Shown: piece by piece, positions 23,721 to 33,993 of the stretch
Layout of the letters: each line of letters starts with the position of its first letter
Position numbering within the stretch: position 1 is the first letter of the stretch
From: Anastrepha obliqua
Lineage: Eukaryota; Arthropoda; Insecta; Diptera; Tephritidae
Direction of reading: 5' to 3'
NCBI RefSeq assembly: GCF_027943255.1
Contig: NC_072895.1
Span: forward strand, 40,398,001 to 40,462,000
Length of the DNA stretch: 64,000 nt
Translations under genes and position numbers: made by a program
The notes under the pieces: model-generated
What the model was told of the DNA's origin: nothing
Seen by the model: the letters and a program-made list of their open reading frames with translations, nothing else
Databases searched by the model: none

Positions 23721-23948
23721 AAAAATAAAAGTTATTTTTATTTAGTTCGTCGCTACTTTTATATCAACATATAATATAACGCTTCGTAGCCAAGTTGGTC
23801 GCTTTTTTCGTTTCACTTTTCCTCAAATCACTCCCAACGATTCTAAAGAAGTTTTCACTTCAAAAAAATAAATCTTTGAACTTCGTTATCTTCATTTTTA
23901 ATTAGCGCATACAAATTTTAGTACCGATAATTTTTTTTTGTTTTCGTT

Positions 23949-25671
23949 TTATTGTACAAGAGTCATTTGCTTGTTGAAAATATATTTTTTAAACTTAAGC
24001 AAAACTTTACAACTACTAAAGCGACCGCCTTTCAACTCATTCAATGTTTCCACTTTCAGGCCGTTCGGAAAATGCACTTTCACCTTGGACTTTTGTCCAA
24101 AGGTGCTTTCGATGTGTCCTTTTTCGCCTGTCGATAATTCCACTATCTTCCCTACATACATATCTCGGTTACCCTGTTTACTGAATAAATTTTCAACAAT
24201 CGCTTCATTATCATTCACCAGCCGTTGAATGAAACCCTGCTTTAATTTTCGCTTGAACACTTTGAATTTCGGCAACTCATCTAAAACGTATTTGTTGGAA
24301 TATGTATACCAACTCATACGACCCCAAAATGCCAAGCGACAACAATTGCTTTGCCCATCCAAATCCAATTTGGCTGCAATTAACGTTGCATTAGGATCAG
24401 CAAGTATGGGTGTCTGAAATTCAAGTAAAGCAAAAGTAACCTCTTCCTCCTGAACACTGGTTGCTGGTTCTAGCTCTTCAATAAATTCGTATTCATTATT
24501 CAAGTCGAATTCTTCAACTGCTTTGTTATTAATACTCTTAAACAAAGTAATGTTCGCCATAACTGTATCGTGTCCAATTGTTATGTGCAGTTTGCTCTTG
24601 GAACGTATAGCGAATTTGTAAAACCGGATTCGATTTAAACGAACACATGCCGCGTAAACATTGTGCAAATATCCTGGTTGTGTTAGTATGCCACGCTCCA
24701 TTGTCTTCGCATTAAATTGTGGCACGCAAATACCTACTCGATCCCCCATCGCTGCAGATTGCACTGGTCGGTGAAACATTTGTATAGATTTAACTTTGCG
24801 TTGTTCCTTTACAGAAGGTATTTCGATAACATCGTTGACGGCAATGGAGCCTTGCATTACAGTACCCGTGCAAATGGTCCCTTGCCCTTTTATAGAAAAG
24901 CAGTGATCAGAGTACATTACGAATGGTGCCTCTCTATTGCGATTAGGTATTTTAATTTGTTCAACAATATGTTCCAGAAGTTCCTGCAGATAAAGGTAGT
25001 GTCTATAAGTCAAGTGTGGTGCAATTCGAAAAGTTACAACTACTTTTACGCATATATGCATATTATTCATAGCACACCCACCTTGACATTGATCCTCTCC
25101 AAAGCGGACACATTGAATATGCTGCTTCCAGGATCAAATGTTGTCTGTTCCAGTGTCTTTCTCAGTTTTGCATTTAATTTTTGTAACTGTGCAGCGCGCG
25201 TAGATTCCTCCAATAAATCGATTTTGTTCACAACTATTATTAATTTACGCCGTAAAAGCTCGCCAATAACTATACATTCAGCAGTTTGCGTTTGTATTCC
25301 CTTTTGTGCATCGACAAGCAGCAACATTAAATCAATAATTTGTGCACCTGCAATTCAAGAATCAACTGAATTTGATAAACTACCAATCATACATACTTAC
25401 CGCCAATGATCGTACGAATAAGGCTTGCGTGTCCAGGGCAATCTACAAACGTGAACTGCACTTGTTCCACTTCAGGAGCAACACATTTCAGACTTGTGGC
25501 TGGTTCGACCATTACAGCGCTAAACCCCAAATCGAGCGAGATTCCCCGCTCTTGCGATTGTGGGTTTTTATCAAAAGCAGCAGTACTAGAGATGGTACTC
25601 AATGCACGTGCTAATGTTGTCTTACCTGAATCAACGTGACCTAGCAGGCCAATATTTAAGTTAATAATCAT
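23949..25671 (-). CDS. eEFSec: Selenocysteine-specific elongation factor
   Basis: Three exons on the minus strand: 25671-25401, 25347-25082 and 24983-23949. The phases join exactly to give 523 residues, close to the fly protein. The GTPase domain shows G1 GHVDSGKT (11-18), the Sec-factor signature QERGISLDLGF (40-50), G3 DCPGH (77-81) and G4 NKID (131-134). Two beta-barrel domains follow (FSIKGQGTICTGTVMQGSI begins domain II), then a basic C-terminal domain IV (about residue 390 on), which in this family contacts SECIS/SBP2. It delivers Sec-tRNA to ribosomes at recoded UGA codons in the cytosol. Its integrity implies that selenoprotein synthesis is retained. AATAAA overlaps the stop codon (23948-23953 on the minus strand). 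Confidence 0.95.
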
Positions 25672-25989
25672 TTAAATTATGTTTATTTCCGTCAACGACT
25701 TTGAACGCAACCAATAAATCAACTATGACAAATAAACACCAATTGTCGAAATTTAGTTCACTGGCGCTCAAACTGACATAGGAAGTTGCCATATTTAAAC
25801 TTCTTAATTTCTCAAATACATGAGTAGCCGGGTTTTTAGTATTTGCAAGATCAAAACTTATCCCCAAAAATGTTTAAATTAACTACTACGAACAGAAAGT
25901 ACCGGGAAGGTGATGTTGATTGTTTCCTTTGATTACCAAAGCGTTGTTCACGTATCTTCTATCGGGCCATACAGTCAATAAAGAATATT

Positions 25990-26420
25990 ATTTATCCTTT
26001 TTGAAGCGTTTAAGAGATGCTGTACGTCGCAAACGGGCAAATATGGGCAAACAATTCTTGGATTTTGCATGATGATAACGCGCCATCGCACCGAGTCCAA
26101 ATTGTGTTGGATTATTTGAAAAAACACCCAGTAAATACCATCGTGCAAGCACCGTATTCACCTGATATGGCCCCGTCCGACATCTTTTTGTTTCCCCAAG
26201 TTAAAGTTACCACTTCGTGGAAGGCGATTTCAGTCGATAGAGGAGATCAAAGAGGTCGCATTCTGACGGGGGTTCATGGAGGACTGGATTAAACGTTGGC
26301 AGATGTGTGTTGCTTCAGGCGGGTCATATTTTGAAGAAGATAAAATAAACTTGCCTGAAATTTAACTCTGTTTTGTTTTATTTAAACATTCCCGGTACTT
26401 TCTGATCATAGGGTATATTT
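25990..26420 (+). mobile_element. Mariner fragment (family M2), copy 2
   Basis: The frame 26017-26292 retains HDDNAPSHRVQ with the second catalytic aspartate and APYSPDMAPSDIFLFP with the third, then breaks. The tail ends GGTACTTTCTGATCATAG near 26415. It matches 18615-19110 along its length but keeps a more intact DNA-N-A-P motif. It is 5'-truncated and contains a deletion after the third aspartate, as does the other copy. It lies just upstream of eEFSec, in the opposite orientation. Confidence 0.85.
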
Positions 26421-26559
26421 GTCGTTCAAACTTAAAGCAAGTCTCAAAATGTATTAACTTTTGGGTAATTTTTCGGCAGATTTTAGCGATAAACAGAATG
26501 ACCAAATAAAGAAGGTCAACTCTTTATGACAACTTTTAAAGCTAAAATTCGTATTTTAC

Positions 26560-26950
26560 CATAATTCGCGAATTTTGTGCATTTCACGCACACCTCGCTG
26601 GCATACTTCTTCCGCTTTTTGCATTCCACTTATTCTTTCACTGAATTTTTTTTCGATAACCTCCAGTAAGCTGTTGATTTCTTTTTCATGAGTTTTAAGT
26701 GCACTCTCGAATTCAAACTTGTAATCAAGCAATCGTGAACCGTTCTTCTCGACTACACTCTGAACCTACTTAATTGCAAGGTCAACGTTGCTAATGTAAA
26801 CCACACATTCATCACACATGTAGCGAAGTTTGAGAATTCATCTAATTTTCCTAATGTATATTTATCTGCTCCTGAGCATTTCAATCGGGAATGATACGTT
26901 TTGCCACATACACCCGCACACCTTATTCCCGTCTCTCCGCGGATTTTCAT
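26560..26950 (-). pseudogene. PHD-like finger plus coiled-coil fragment, probably LINE ORF1-derived
   Basis: On the minus strand from ATG 26950: GIRCAGVCGKTYHSRLKCSG, then in a shifted frame MCDECVVYISNVDLAIK. Together these give a C-C-H-C-C-C pattern like a PHD finger. A charged, helical, coiled-coil-prone stretch follows (SALKTHEKEINSLLEVIEKK) with an intervening stop. Short proteins with this PHD-plus-coil layout are common as ORF1 products of insect non-LTR elements. A domestic gene fragment is the alternative. Broken by at least one frameshift and one stop. Confidence 0.55.
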
Positions 26951-28055
26951 TGTTATAATACAGTTAATATTTAAAACTTTCTTTTATACTTTTTTATTTT
27001 AACTCTTTCTTATGGAAAATATGTTTTACGGGGCAGAGAAAGAGGGAGAAAACTTCAAAGTCCACTTCACCACTGAAATAGAGTCACTGTCTCAATACGA
27101 ACATCAATTGTGTCCAGATATGGATTTTTGAAAACAGTTTTTTCAGAGCGGCCCGAAAAACACGTCCGTTACGCTTGACGTACAAAAATTTTCATTAAAA
27201 CAAACTTTGTAAATATTAGCAAAAATGGAAAAAGCATCAAAAAAAGAGCCCATATTTATGCTTGTACAATATTTTGATGGCTTTTTCATGGCAGAAACAC
27301 ACTCGTCTGTATTGCATTGACTGCCGAGGGGCGACCGCTATTAGGAAAAACTTTTTCATCATTTTGTTTTTTCACCGAAATTCGAATTACGTTCTCCGAA
27401 TTGTTTGTTATTGTTTTTATATTGTGCATAGAATTTACTTTTCCTTTAAATACACAAAAAATTAAATTAAATTTGCTCATACTGTTTAATCCAAATTAAA
27501 TTGTCAAATAGTCTGACAACTTTGATAGCAGTATTTATTATATTCGTTGAACAATAAATTTATTATATTACTAAATAATACCAGAACCTACACAAAATTA
27601 TTAATTTTTCAAGTATATATGATAAAGCAAACGGGAAGTTAGTAGTTATTTTTCCTTAAATGAAGTATTGCTGGCAACCTCCAGAGAAATATTAGTTTAG
27701 GTACTTAAATTTAAGCGAACTAACGAACAGCGTAAAACAAAACAAATCTGAGGTGTATAATTCATAAGCAAAATTGAAAAAATGTTAAGTTAGAGAATTT
27801 TCATCTCATGGCATTTTTATCTGAAAAATTTATATATATTAATTTTTGCTAGTACTGGCAACCCCTAACAAGACATCTGTTCGCATATGTCAGTGCAGAT
27901 ATGCAATTCGCCGCCTAGCGCCTTCCAACTTGCTAAATTCTCGGAGTTAAGATTTATTGCATATTTTGGTTAATTTCTTACCATTTATCAGGATACAATA
28001 TAAACTTTAAGTAACTAAAGCTAATAATTTGGAATATAAGAATTATTCAATCCAA
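26951..28055. other. Gene-free interval upstream of san
   Basis: AT-rich sequence; the san promoter and 5' untranslated region must lie at its right end. The palindrome-like AAAGCATC...GATGGCTTTTTC at about 27230-27290 is the only structure noticed. Confidence 0.4.
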
Positions 28056-28750
28056 ATGACGAGGTTTGTTCAGCTACGAAAGCATTGTCAAACGTTAACC
28101 TAAAAACTAATCCCTGCTAACATCTCCTTTGCATATACAGGTCAAATATCGAGTTGGGCGATGTAACGCCACACAATATCAAGCAACTGAAAAAGCTCAA
28201 CGCTGTTGTGTTTCCAGTCTCGTACAACGAAAAATTCTATATTGACGTCCTAGAAGCAGGTGAATTGGCAAAACTAGTGTACTACAATGATATCGTAGTG
28301 GGCGCTGTATGCTGCCGCAGTCACACTTCGGAGAATCAACGGCGCCTCTATATTATGACTTTAGGCTGTTTATCGTCGTATCGACGGCTTGGAATCGGTA
28401 CTGTGATGTTCCAACATATTCTCAACTATGCCGAAAAAGACGGCAATTTCGACAGCATTTTCCTGTAAGAAGCATATTTTTTTTTATATATCTGATCAAT
28501 CCAAAAAAGTCTAATACGTTCTCACTTTGGTAGGCACGTGCAAATCAATAACGAGGGTGCTATAGCGTTCTACAAGAAATTTGGTTTCGAAATTGTGGAA
28601 ACCAAGGAACATTATTACAAACGAATTGAACCTGCGGACGCATATGTATTGCAAAAAACATTGCGAAATACAAATAGTAATACCAGCGGTGGGAATAGTA
28701 TTCACAATCACAGTAACGGGCATTTGGACAAAAAAGATAAGAAAGCATAA
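28056..28750 (+). CDS. san: N-alpha-acetyltransferase 50 (separation anxiety)
   Basis: Three exons: a tiny 8-nt first coding exon (28056-28063, ATGACGAG), then 28141-28464 and 28534-28750. Phases fit to give 182 residues. The GNAT fold shows the start SNIELGDVTPHNIKQLKKLN, the acetyl-CoA loop RRLGIG (84-89), and the conserved FYKKFGFEIVETKEHYYKRI near the C-terminus, all nearly identical to the fly protein as I remember it. The extreme C-terminus is asparagine/histidine-rich and then lysine-rich, where flies also vary. NAA50 acetylates N-terminal methionines in the NatA complex and is needed for sister-chromatid cohesion. The gene appears intact. Confidence 0.96.
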
Positions 28751-28826
28751 GCAGTTTGCGAGAAAACAATTTGCGTTGGCCAATACTGTTTGCTTGTAGC
28801 AGTTTTAGTTATATATACAAAACAAA

Positions 28827-28832
28827 AATAAA
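28827..28832 (+). terminator. Polyadenylation signal of san
   Basis: AATAAA 77 bp after the san stop codon, preceded by AT-rich sequence. The position is typical for a short fly 3' untranslated region. Confidence 0.6.
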
Positions 28833-29167
28833 ATCAATTATCTAAATGACGAATGTACGTGTATTATAATATTTGATTTAACTTGTACCAACACGGCTAT
28901 ATATTTATTAAGCAGAGGACTGTCGCTCAACTACAGCTTTACTGCTATCAAGAAATCTCATGTACACCCATATCTCGCTTAATCGCCTAGATATGTTCAG
29001 AAAATGTTAATTGTTTAACAAATCAATTATTTTCATACAAATTCAATCAAGGCGCTGTAAAAAAAAAAACCTAAAATATATACATATATTATTCTTTAGT
29101 TCATACATTTTTTATTTGCTATAAAAACGCTTACTTAAAAATAAAATTACAGAACAGAGCACATTAA

Positions 29168-29240
29168 TTGTTGTTGTAGAAGCATAAACATTCCCCATAC
29201 ATGTACGGGGAATGCTGTAGGAGTGACAGTCCTTGGGCAT
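29168..29240 (+). repeat. Dispersed palindrome-rich repeat, truncated copy
   Basis: TTGTTGTTGTAGAAGCATAA is followed by the 26-bp near-palindrome CATTCCCCATAC/ATGTACGGGGAATG and GTGACAGTCCTTGGGC. This is the same family as 632-889 (opposite orientation) and 31520-31645. It stops before the CCGGATATAAATCCGG block. Confidence 0.8.
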
Positions 29241-29786
29241 ACATATATGAATCCGATCAAGATTCTTGCTGTTGCTGTTGGGTTTATTTACACTTTTTAC
29301 CAAAACTTAATTTTAAGGTTCCCTGCTTTGTAGACATGTACGAAACTTTTCTTTCTTCCGTTGCGCGCTACTTTTTGCTCAGTTCGAGTAATATAAAAGG
29401 AAAACATCCAACAAGATCGAAGAAGTGTCATATGTAAAAAGTCCGTTTTAGCGAAATGCTGTACAGCGAGGTATGTGAGTACACACCCTAATGTATGAAT
29501 TTGTTCAAAAGTAAATGTTTTATTGTTACTTTTCTAATAGGAACCACTCACCAAGAGCCAAAACCATACCCAAATATATTTTCGTGTCTTAACACATGGC
29601 ATGCGTTAGCAATTAATAACGCACATATCTGCCATCTAGCTTAGTTGTAATTAAATACATTTATACCTGTTAGGTTACCCCACCCCTAGTCAAGCCAAAT
29701 TAATTTCTCATTTGATTGTCCACCGACAACTAGTAGTCGCTTTCCCTAAGTTGCAATTTATATACTTTCGTGTATGCATCCAAAAG

Positions 29787-32079
29787 ATGAATGTTCTTAC
29801 CAAAAAGACGTTCAAAAATATAAACTGTATTTATTATTGTTTTAAATGGATATATATTTTTGCATATTATGCCGGTTGCATTTGTTTCCAACTACGCGAA
29901 AGAGCTTTCCAATTCACGAAATGCAGTATTGCGTACACTAACTTCATACGGATAGCCATATTACTTGGCTTTGTGGGAAGCATGATAGTTAAATGTTTGG
30001 ACAATGAAAGTTCCAAAGCAATGTTGGATCGTTTGTCGCCTGTTTTGAAATTAACACTCGCCTTGGAATGTTTTATCAGTGCTATTACTTACGCGGTGGC
30101 CAGTGCATCGATGGAAAAAAATAAATACAAGCTGATGCGGTTAATGCAAAGTTTCCAAGTGCTGGATCACAGAATGCAGATTGAGTTTCCCTACGTTAAT
30201 TGGAATTATCACAAGACAGAACGGAAGTTTACTTCAATTACGTTATTTTTAATCGCTTACTACTATATTGTTGCATTTATTTATGTATTCAAATTAGCGA
30301 ATTGCAATTGCGATTATGCTACAACAATTGTGTTTGCCCTGAGCTATGCAACGCTCACATCTGCGCCAGGTTTTATAACATTTTTAAATCTGGGCTTGAT
30401 GGATTTACAACGCATCCGTTTTCGCCTTATTCGACGTCTGCTGAAACAGAATTATGCGTCAGCAGCTCATATCACAGGACAAACAGAATTTGAAATGCGC
30501 CTTGCGCGCCTTATTAACTATTGTAAGGGTTACATTCAACTCGTTTTGCAAATGAATGATGTGTTTGGCGTAGCGTGCGGCGTTGATTTATTTCATGATT
30601 TCGCTATACTAACAAGCATGACGTTCTTGGTATGCCAGAGAGCGACTGAATCAAATGCCCGTCTCGAAGAATACACCTCTACATTATTATTTATGCTACC
30701 ACGAATGTATAAGGTAACGATTTATACGATCTATGGATATGTGGCACACAAGGAGGTAAGTGCTAGTACATGTATTGCATGCAAAACCAAGCATTATTGT
30801 TTATATTAAATTATTGTTGCAGCGGCAAAATTGCACTCATGAAGCTATAATGTGTGGAAACTATTTTAGGCGCTCCAAGGCAATCCGCTATAACTTGGAA
30901 GCATTTCTCCATTGGCGAATGCACAACACATATTCGCTTTTGATTGGCAAAGTGACGCGGTGCAATCTTGCACTACTTTGCTCAGTATGTTTATAAAATA
31001 TTATTACATCCATGCATAAACTTGTGGCAAAACAATTTATTTGAAATTACTTCCCGTGAAATAATACATACCTGTGCAGTCTAAGTTTAAAAATTGTAGT
31101 GCAGAAATTTCCTATATTTGAAGGCAGAAATAATTAATTTCAAGTATATTGGTTTGGCGAACGGTCACAGCTATTGCCAAATGTATCGTGTTTTTTTTAA
31201 GAGCTTGAGAAATTAAAACGATAAACAAAACAGGAATTTTAGTTGAATGCGTGTTTTTTTATTTTAATCTGGTAGATAATTTCATGGAATTTATTTTTTG
31301 TATATGATATCCGCCGTGGCTACAAGTTACGTGGCTAAATACAGTTAGAAGACCGAAAAAAACCAATCGATATTTGATCAAAATTTCGGCCTTAAATTGT
31401 TTATAAAAAAAAATATTTTTCGGTGAGAAAAAATCTTCGATTAATTACTAAAAAATAAAATTCAGACAGCATGGCTCGATAGCGCTCGCCATTCACCGTA
31501 ACGGTAGCTCCTTTCACGATAATGATGTTGTTGTTGTTGTAGCAGCAATAACATTCTCCGTTCATGTATGGGGAATGCTGCTGAAGTGACAGGCCTTAGC
31601 CGAATATAAATCCGGTTCGTGTAGAACCGACTGTCGTGAGAACGTAAGGATCGATGATACCGCCAGTGCTGTATGAACTTCGGTAACATATATATATATA
31701 GCTATATATATATTTTTTTTTTTTTCAAAGTAAATTTCCCCAATTTGGAAGCATTATTCTGGCGATAAATGATTCATAACAACAGTTTGCCATGCCAACA
31801 CAGTTAGCCATTCCCAGCTGTCAAAGCATAGTTACCGTAATCGAAAGTTCTCATGCACCTAAAAAAACACCCGATACATGCACATGTATGATGGTTTGAT
31901 GTATATTGCCACAATTTTAAATATTCGTTTGTTCGTATTTCAATTTTTTATTACAGATTTTTAATAGTATCATCAGCAGCGTTATTATTTTAATACAACT
32001 GCAGTTCCAACAGAATAGCATTACCACCACTCGTTTGAAGAAACACGGCATGATGTATACCGGAATCCGGAAATCGTGA
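29787..32079 (+). CDS. Gustatory receptor family protein (7tm_7)
   Basis: Three exons, 29787-30755, 30823-30984 and 31957-32079, join in phase 0 to give 417 residues, normal for insect gustatory receptors. The first exon holds about six hydrophobic helices (YYCFKWIYIFAYYAGCICF, IRIAILLGFVGSMIVK, ITLFLIAYYYIVAFIYVF, and others). The short second exon carries the family's cytosolic C-terminal loop (NYFRRSKAIRYNLEAFLHWR). The third starts with the last helix IFNSIISSVIILIQLQFQQ, a relaxed form of the TYhhhhhQF signature of the family. Intron 2 (972 bp) contains a dispersed repeat. I cannot assign a specific Drosophila Gr orthologue. Expected function is a ligand-gated cation channel subunit in the membrane of taste neurons. 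Confidence 0.88.
31520..31645 (+). repeat. Dispersed palindrome-rich repeat inside a Gr intron
   Basis: The most complete single copy: TTGTTGTTGTTGTAGCAGCA, CATTCTCCGTTCATGTATGG-GGAATG, GCTGAAGTGACAGGCCTTAG, CCGAATATAAATCCGG, GTGTAGAACCGACTGTCGTG. It lies within intron 2 of the gustatory receptor, followed by an (AT)n/T-rich run at about 31688-31725. Confidence 0.85.
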
Positions 32080-32122
32080 AAAAAGATTTCATTGTAATTG
32101 ATTTATACCGTTTTATTTCATT

Positions 32123-32128
32123 AATAAA
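32123..32128 (+). terminator. Polyadenylation signal of the gustatory receptor
   Basis: AATAAA 44 bp after the receptor's stop codon. Confidence 0.55.
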
Positions 32129-32214
32129 ACAAGCACGCATATATAACTTCATTGCTTTTTTTTAATTTTTCGAAAATAACGCAGAATAGGCAAGAACATG
32201 TAAAACAAACCATT

Positions 32215-32530
32215 ATATCGTCCCCTTTCTGTGTTAACCTCGTAACTTCATTTTTTTCGAAATTGAAATTTTTAGTGAAAAACACTCCTTAGCACTCCTG
32301 TTACGTAAAACAAAACATACAATGTTCATAATGATTATATAATATTTTTCAGAGCGTTTCGATTTTTCTCGTGTCTACGTGTTCGAATTCAAAAACCTCG
32401 TATATACTATAAGTATCGTATCAAATAAGTTATAACTTTTCATAGAAGTTAAGTAACTCGTAAACATTTTTATCGATTTACTGAAAATTATGATTTTGTA
32501 GATACGAGGTTAGCACAAAGGGGACGATAT
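32215..32530. mobile_element. Small MITE between convergent genes (316 bp)
   Basis: Inverted ends ATATCGTCCCCTTTCTGTGT and, read from the other side, ATATCGTCCCCTTTGTGCTA, continuing as TAACCTCGTA on both sides, give about 31 bp of terminal inverted repeat with a few differences. The interior has no coding capacity. It sits between the 3' ends of the gustatory receptor (+) and the cGAS-like gene (-). The target duplication is obscured by the palindromic ATAT ends, so the superfamily is undetermined. Confidence 0.75.
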
Positions 32531-32559
32531 GACTGTTCAGATCAATTGAATAATTCAGT

Positions 32560-32565
32560 TTTATT
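32560..32565 (-). terminator. Polyadenylation signal of the Mab-21 pseudoenzyme gene
   Basis: AATAAA on the minus strand, 12 bp downstream of the predicted stop at 32577-32579. It supports the position of the fourth exon. Confidence 0.5.
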
Positions 32566-32576
32566 TGTAAAGCCAC

Positions 32577-33993
32577 TTATGAATGTTTGATGAAACTTCT
32601 GTAAATTCCGAAATCGTCGACATTGTATAAATGCGAGTTTACCTGTACACCTGAAAATACATAAAATTAGAAATGAAATTTTTTAATGTAAATTAAAACT
32701 ACCGAAGAATAATTCAATCTCTTCATAGGATACTTCTTGGTTTTGTCGCATTTCACGTATATGCTCCAACAATTTCGTCAAACGATTGCACGTATATAAT
32801 CTATTTGCATAATTTTTTAATAGAAGTACCAGATTTTCATTAGTGTTCCAATAATATGGAAACCGATTCTTGCCGAGATATTCTATCATACGTTGTAAAA
32901 TCTAAAAACAAAAAACAAATCTTGTAACCCAACCATGTAGATTATCAGCAATATGTGTTAAAATGAAATAAGGGGGAAAAAATGTGCTTAATAAACAGCT
33001 ATTTTCTGCTTTCATTCGAGATACAAAAGCATATTCGTACATACGCACTCACAGCAATTAGAACATCAATCACAGTCTCCTTAGATTTATCTGATCCTGC
33101 CTTTTCTTTCGAATAAATCGACTCATAGCTAATCGATTCCACGTGACTTTTCTTTAATGTGTGTAGTTTACTGCGTTTTATCAGTGACACTAATAATCGC
33201 ATTGCAAGCAAATACGACGGAGATGATGCCAATTCGCGTTCAGTTGAGGGCGCACACAATGAAAAGTATTCCATATACTGAACGTCTGCTGCAGCTAACC
33301 AAATCTTTTTTAAATAATGCGTTGGATGTGGCATTGCGGGTTTGTTGCTGGCACAAATTTTTAGTAATACACGGAAACGTATTTTCATTGTAATTTCTTC
33401 AGTGGTGGCATTTAGTATAATGTAGTTATTTTGCCATTCATTATCACAGTCGATATAACTGTAATTCAAGTTTTTTGTTTCATCCATCAATTCCAATTCG
33501 TAAATATCGCCCATATGACCACGCACAAAATATCCACTAAAATCTAAGCCTTGTGCAATTAAACATTTTACCATATGGGTTACATTGCCGCCGGCAATAT
33601 TTCCACCATTACCAAGAAATGGTAAATCATGTATGCCAATTATTCTGTTACGTCCACGCTGGGCAATTTTAATAAAGGATGGGTATGGTGTTTGAACGAC
33701 ACCAAGAGGCATGAAACGAGAAAAATCCAGTACTATCGAACAATTGAAATTACTGGCTGAAATTTACAAATAAACATATGTATGTACATAAATACAAGAC
33801 AGGATTTTTATCAGCCCTCACCTTGATAATTCGAATTTTCTATGAGCACAGGACCTATTATTGAATCGTTTTGCAACATGCTCATTAGATAAATTCGTAT
33901 CAATTCGAAATCTTTTTCCAAATAACTTCTAGTCTCTACTTCTACTGAAATCGCATTCGTAATGTTTCTCAAATGCTTATCAAACATCGCCAT
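32577..33993 (-). CDS. cGAS-like / Mab-21 family protein, catalytic residues lost
   Basis: Four minus-strand exons: 33993-33822, 33756-33053, 32901-32703 and 32650-32577. The phases sum exactly to 382 residues. Architecture matches the neighbouring cGAS-like receptor: helical N-terminus, NTase core split by the first intron at the GS-motif codon, then the C-terminal Mab-21 helical region with RFPYYWNTNENLVLLL (compare CLPFYWDRKNNLLDNL). The motifs are altered. GS is AS (58-59). The region around EFD appears as NFN (60-62), with about ten residues deleted. The position of the third acid is R184 by my alignment. It therefore probably binds but does not make nucleotides, or acts as a regulator. 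The reading frame is intact and the splice sites are good, so it is likely an expressed pseudoenzyme and not a pseudogene. Confidence 0.8.

Larger units (their letters stand above)
22190..23890. repeat. Composite tandem/inverted array of U2-derived and SINE sequences
   Basis: The segment TATTCATATAAAAATTTATG...GTATTTATTCAAGGCTGAAATCC occurs at about 22384, 22874 and 23299 (spacings 490 and 425 bp). The blocks AAATAATCAGAAATGTCCTA and CACTTAAACTGACTTTCAG recur in two or three copies. The second and third units contain a U2 snRNA-like body; the first keeps only the last ~10 bases of one. tRNA-like SINE copies lie at both edges in opposite orientation. A direct repeat (CAAATCACTCCCAACGATTC) is found at about 22680 and 23825. 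The array must have expanded by unequal exchange after a composite unit formed. Confidence 0.85.

Noticed and set aside
24717..25409. 230-codon + strand open frame
   Set aside because: It overlaps eEFSec exons 2 and 3 antisense and crosses their intron; the minus strand encodes an unmistakable GTPase.
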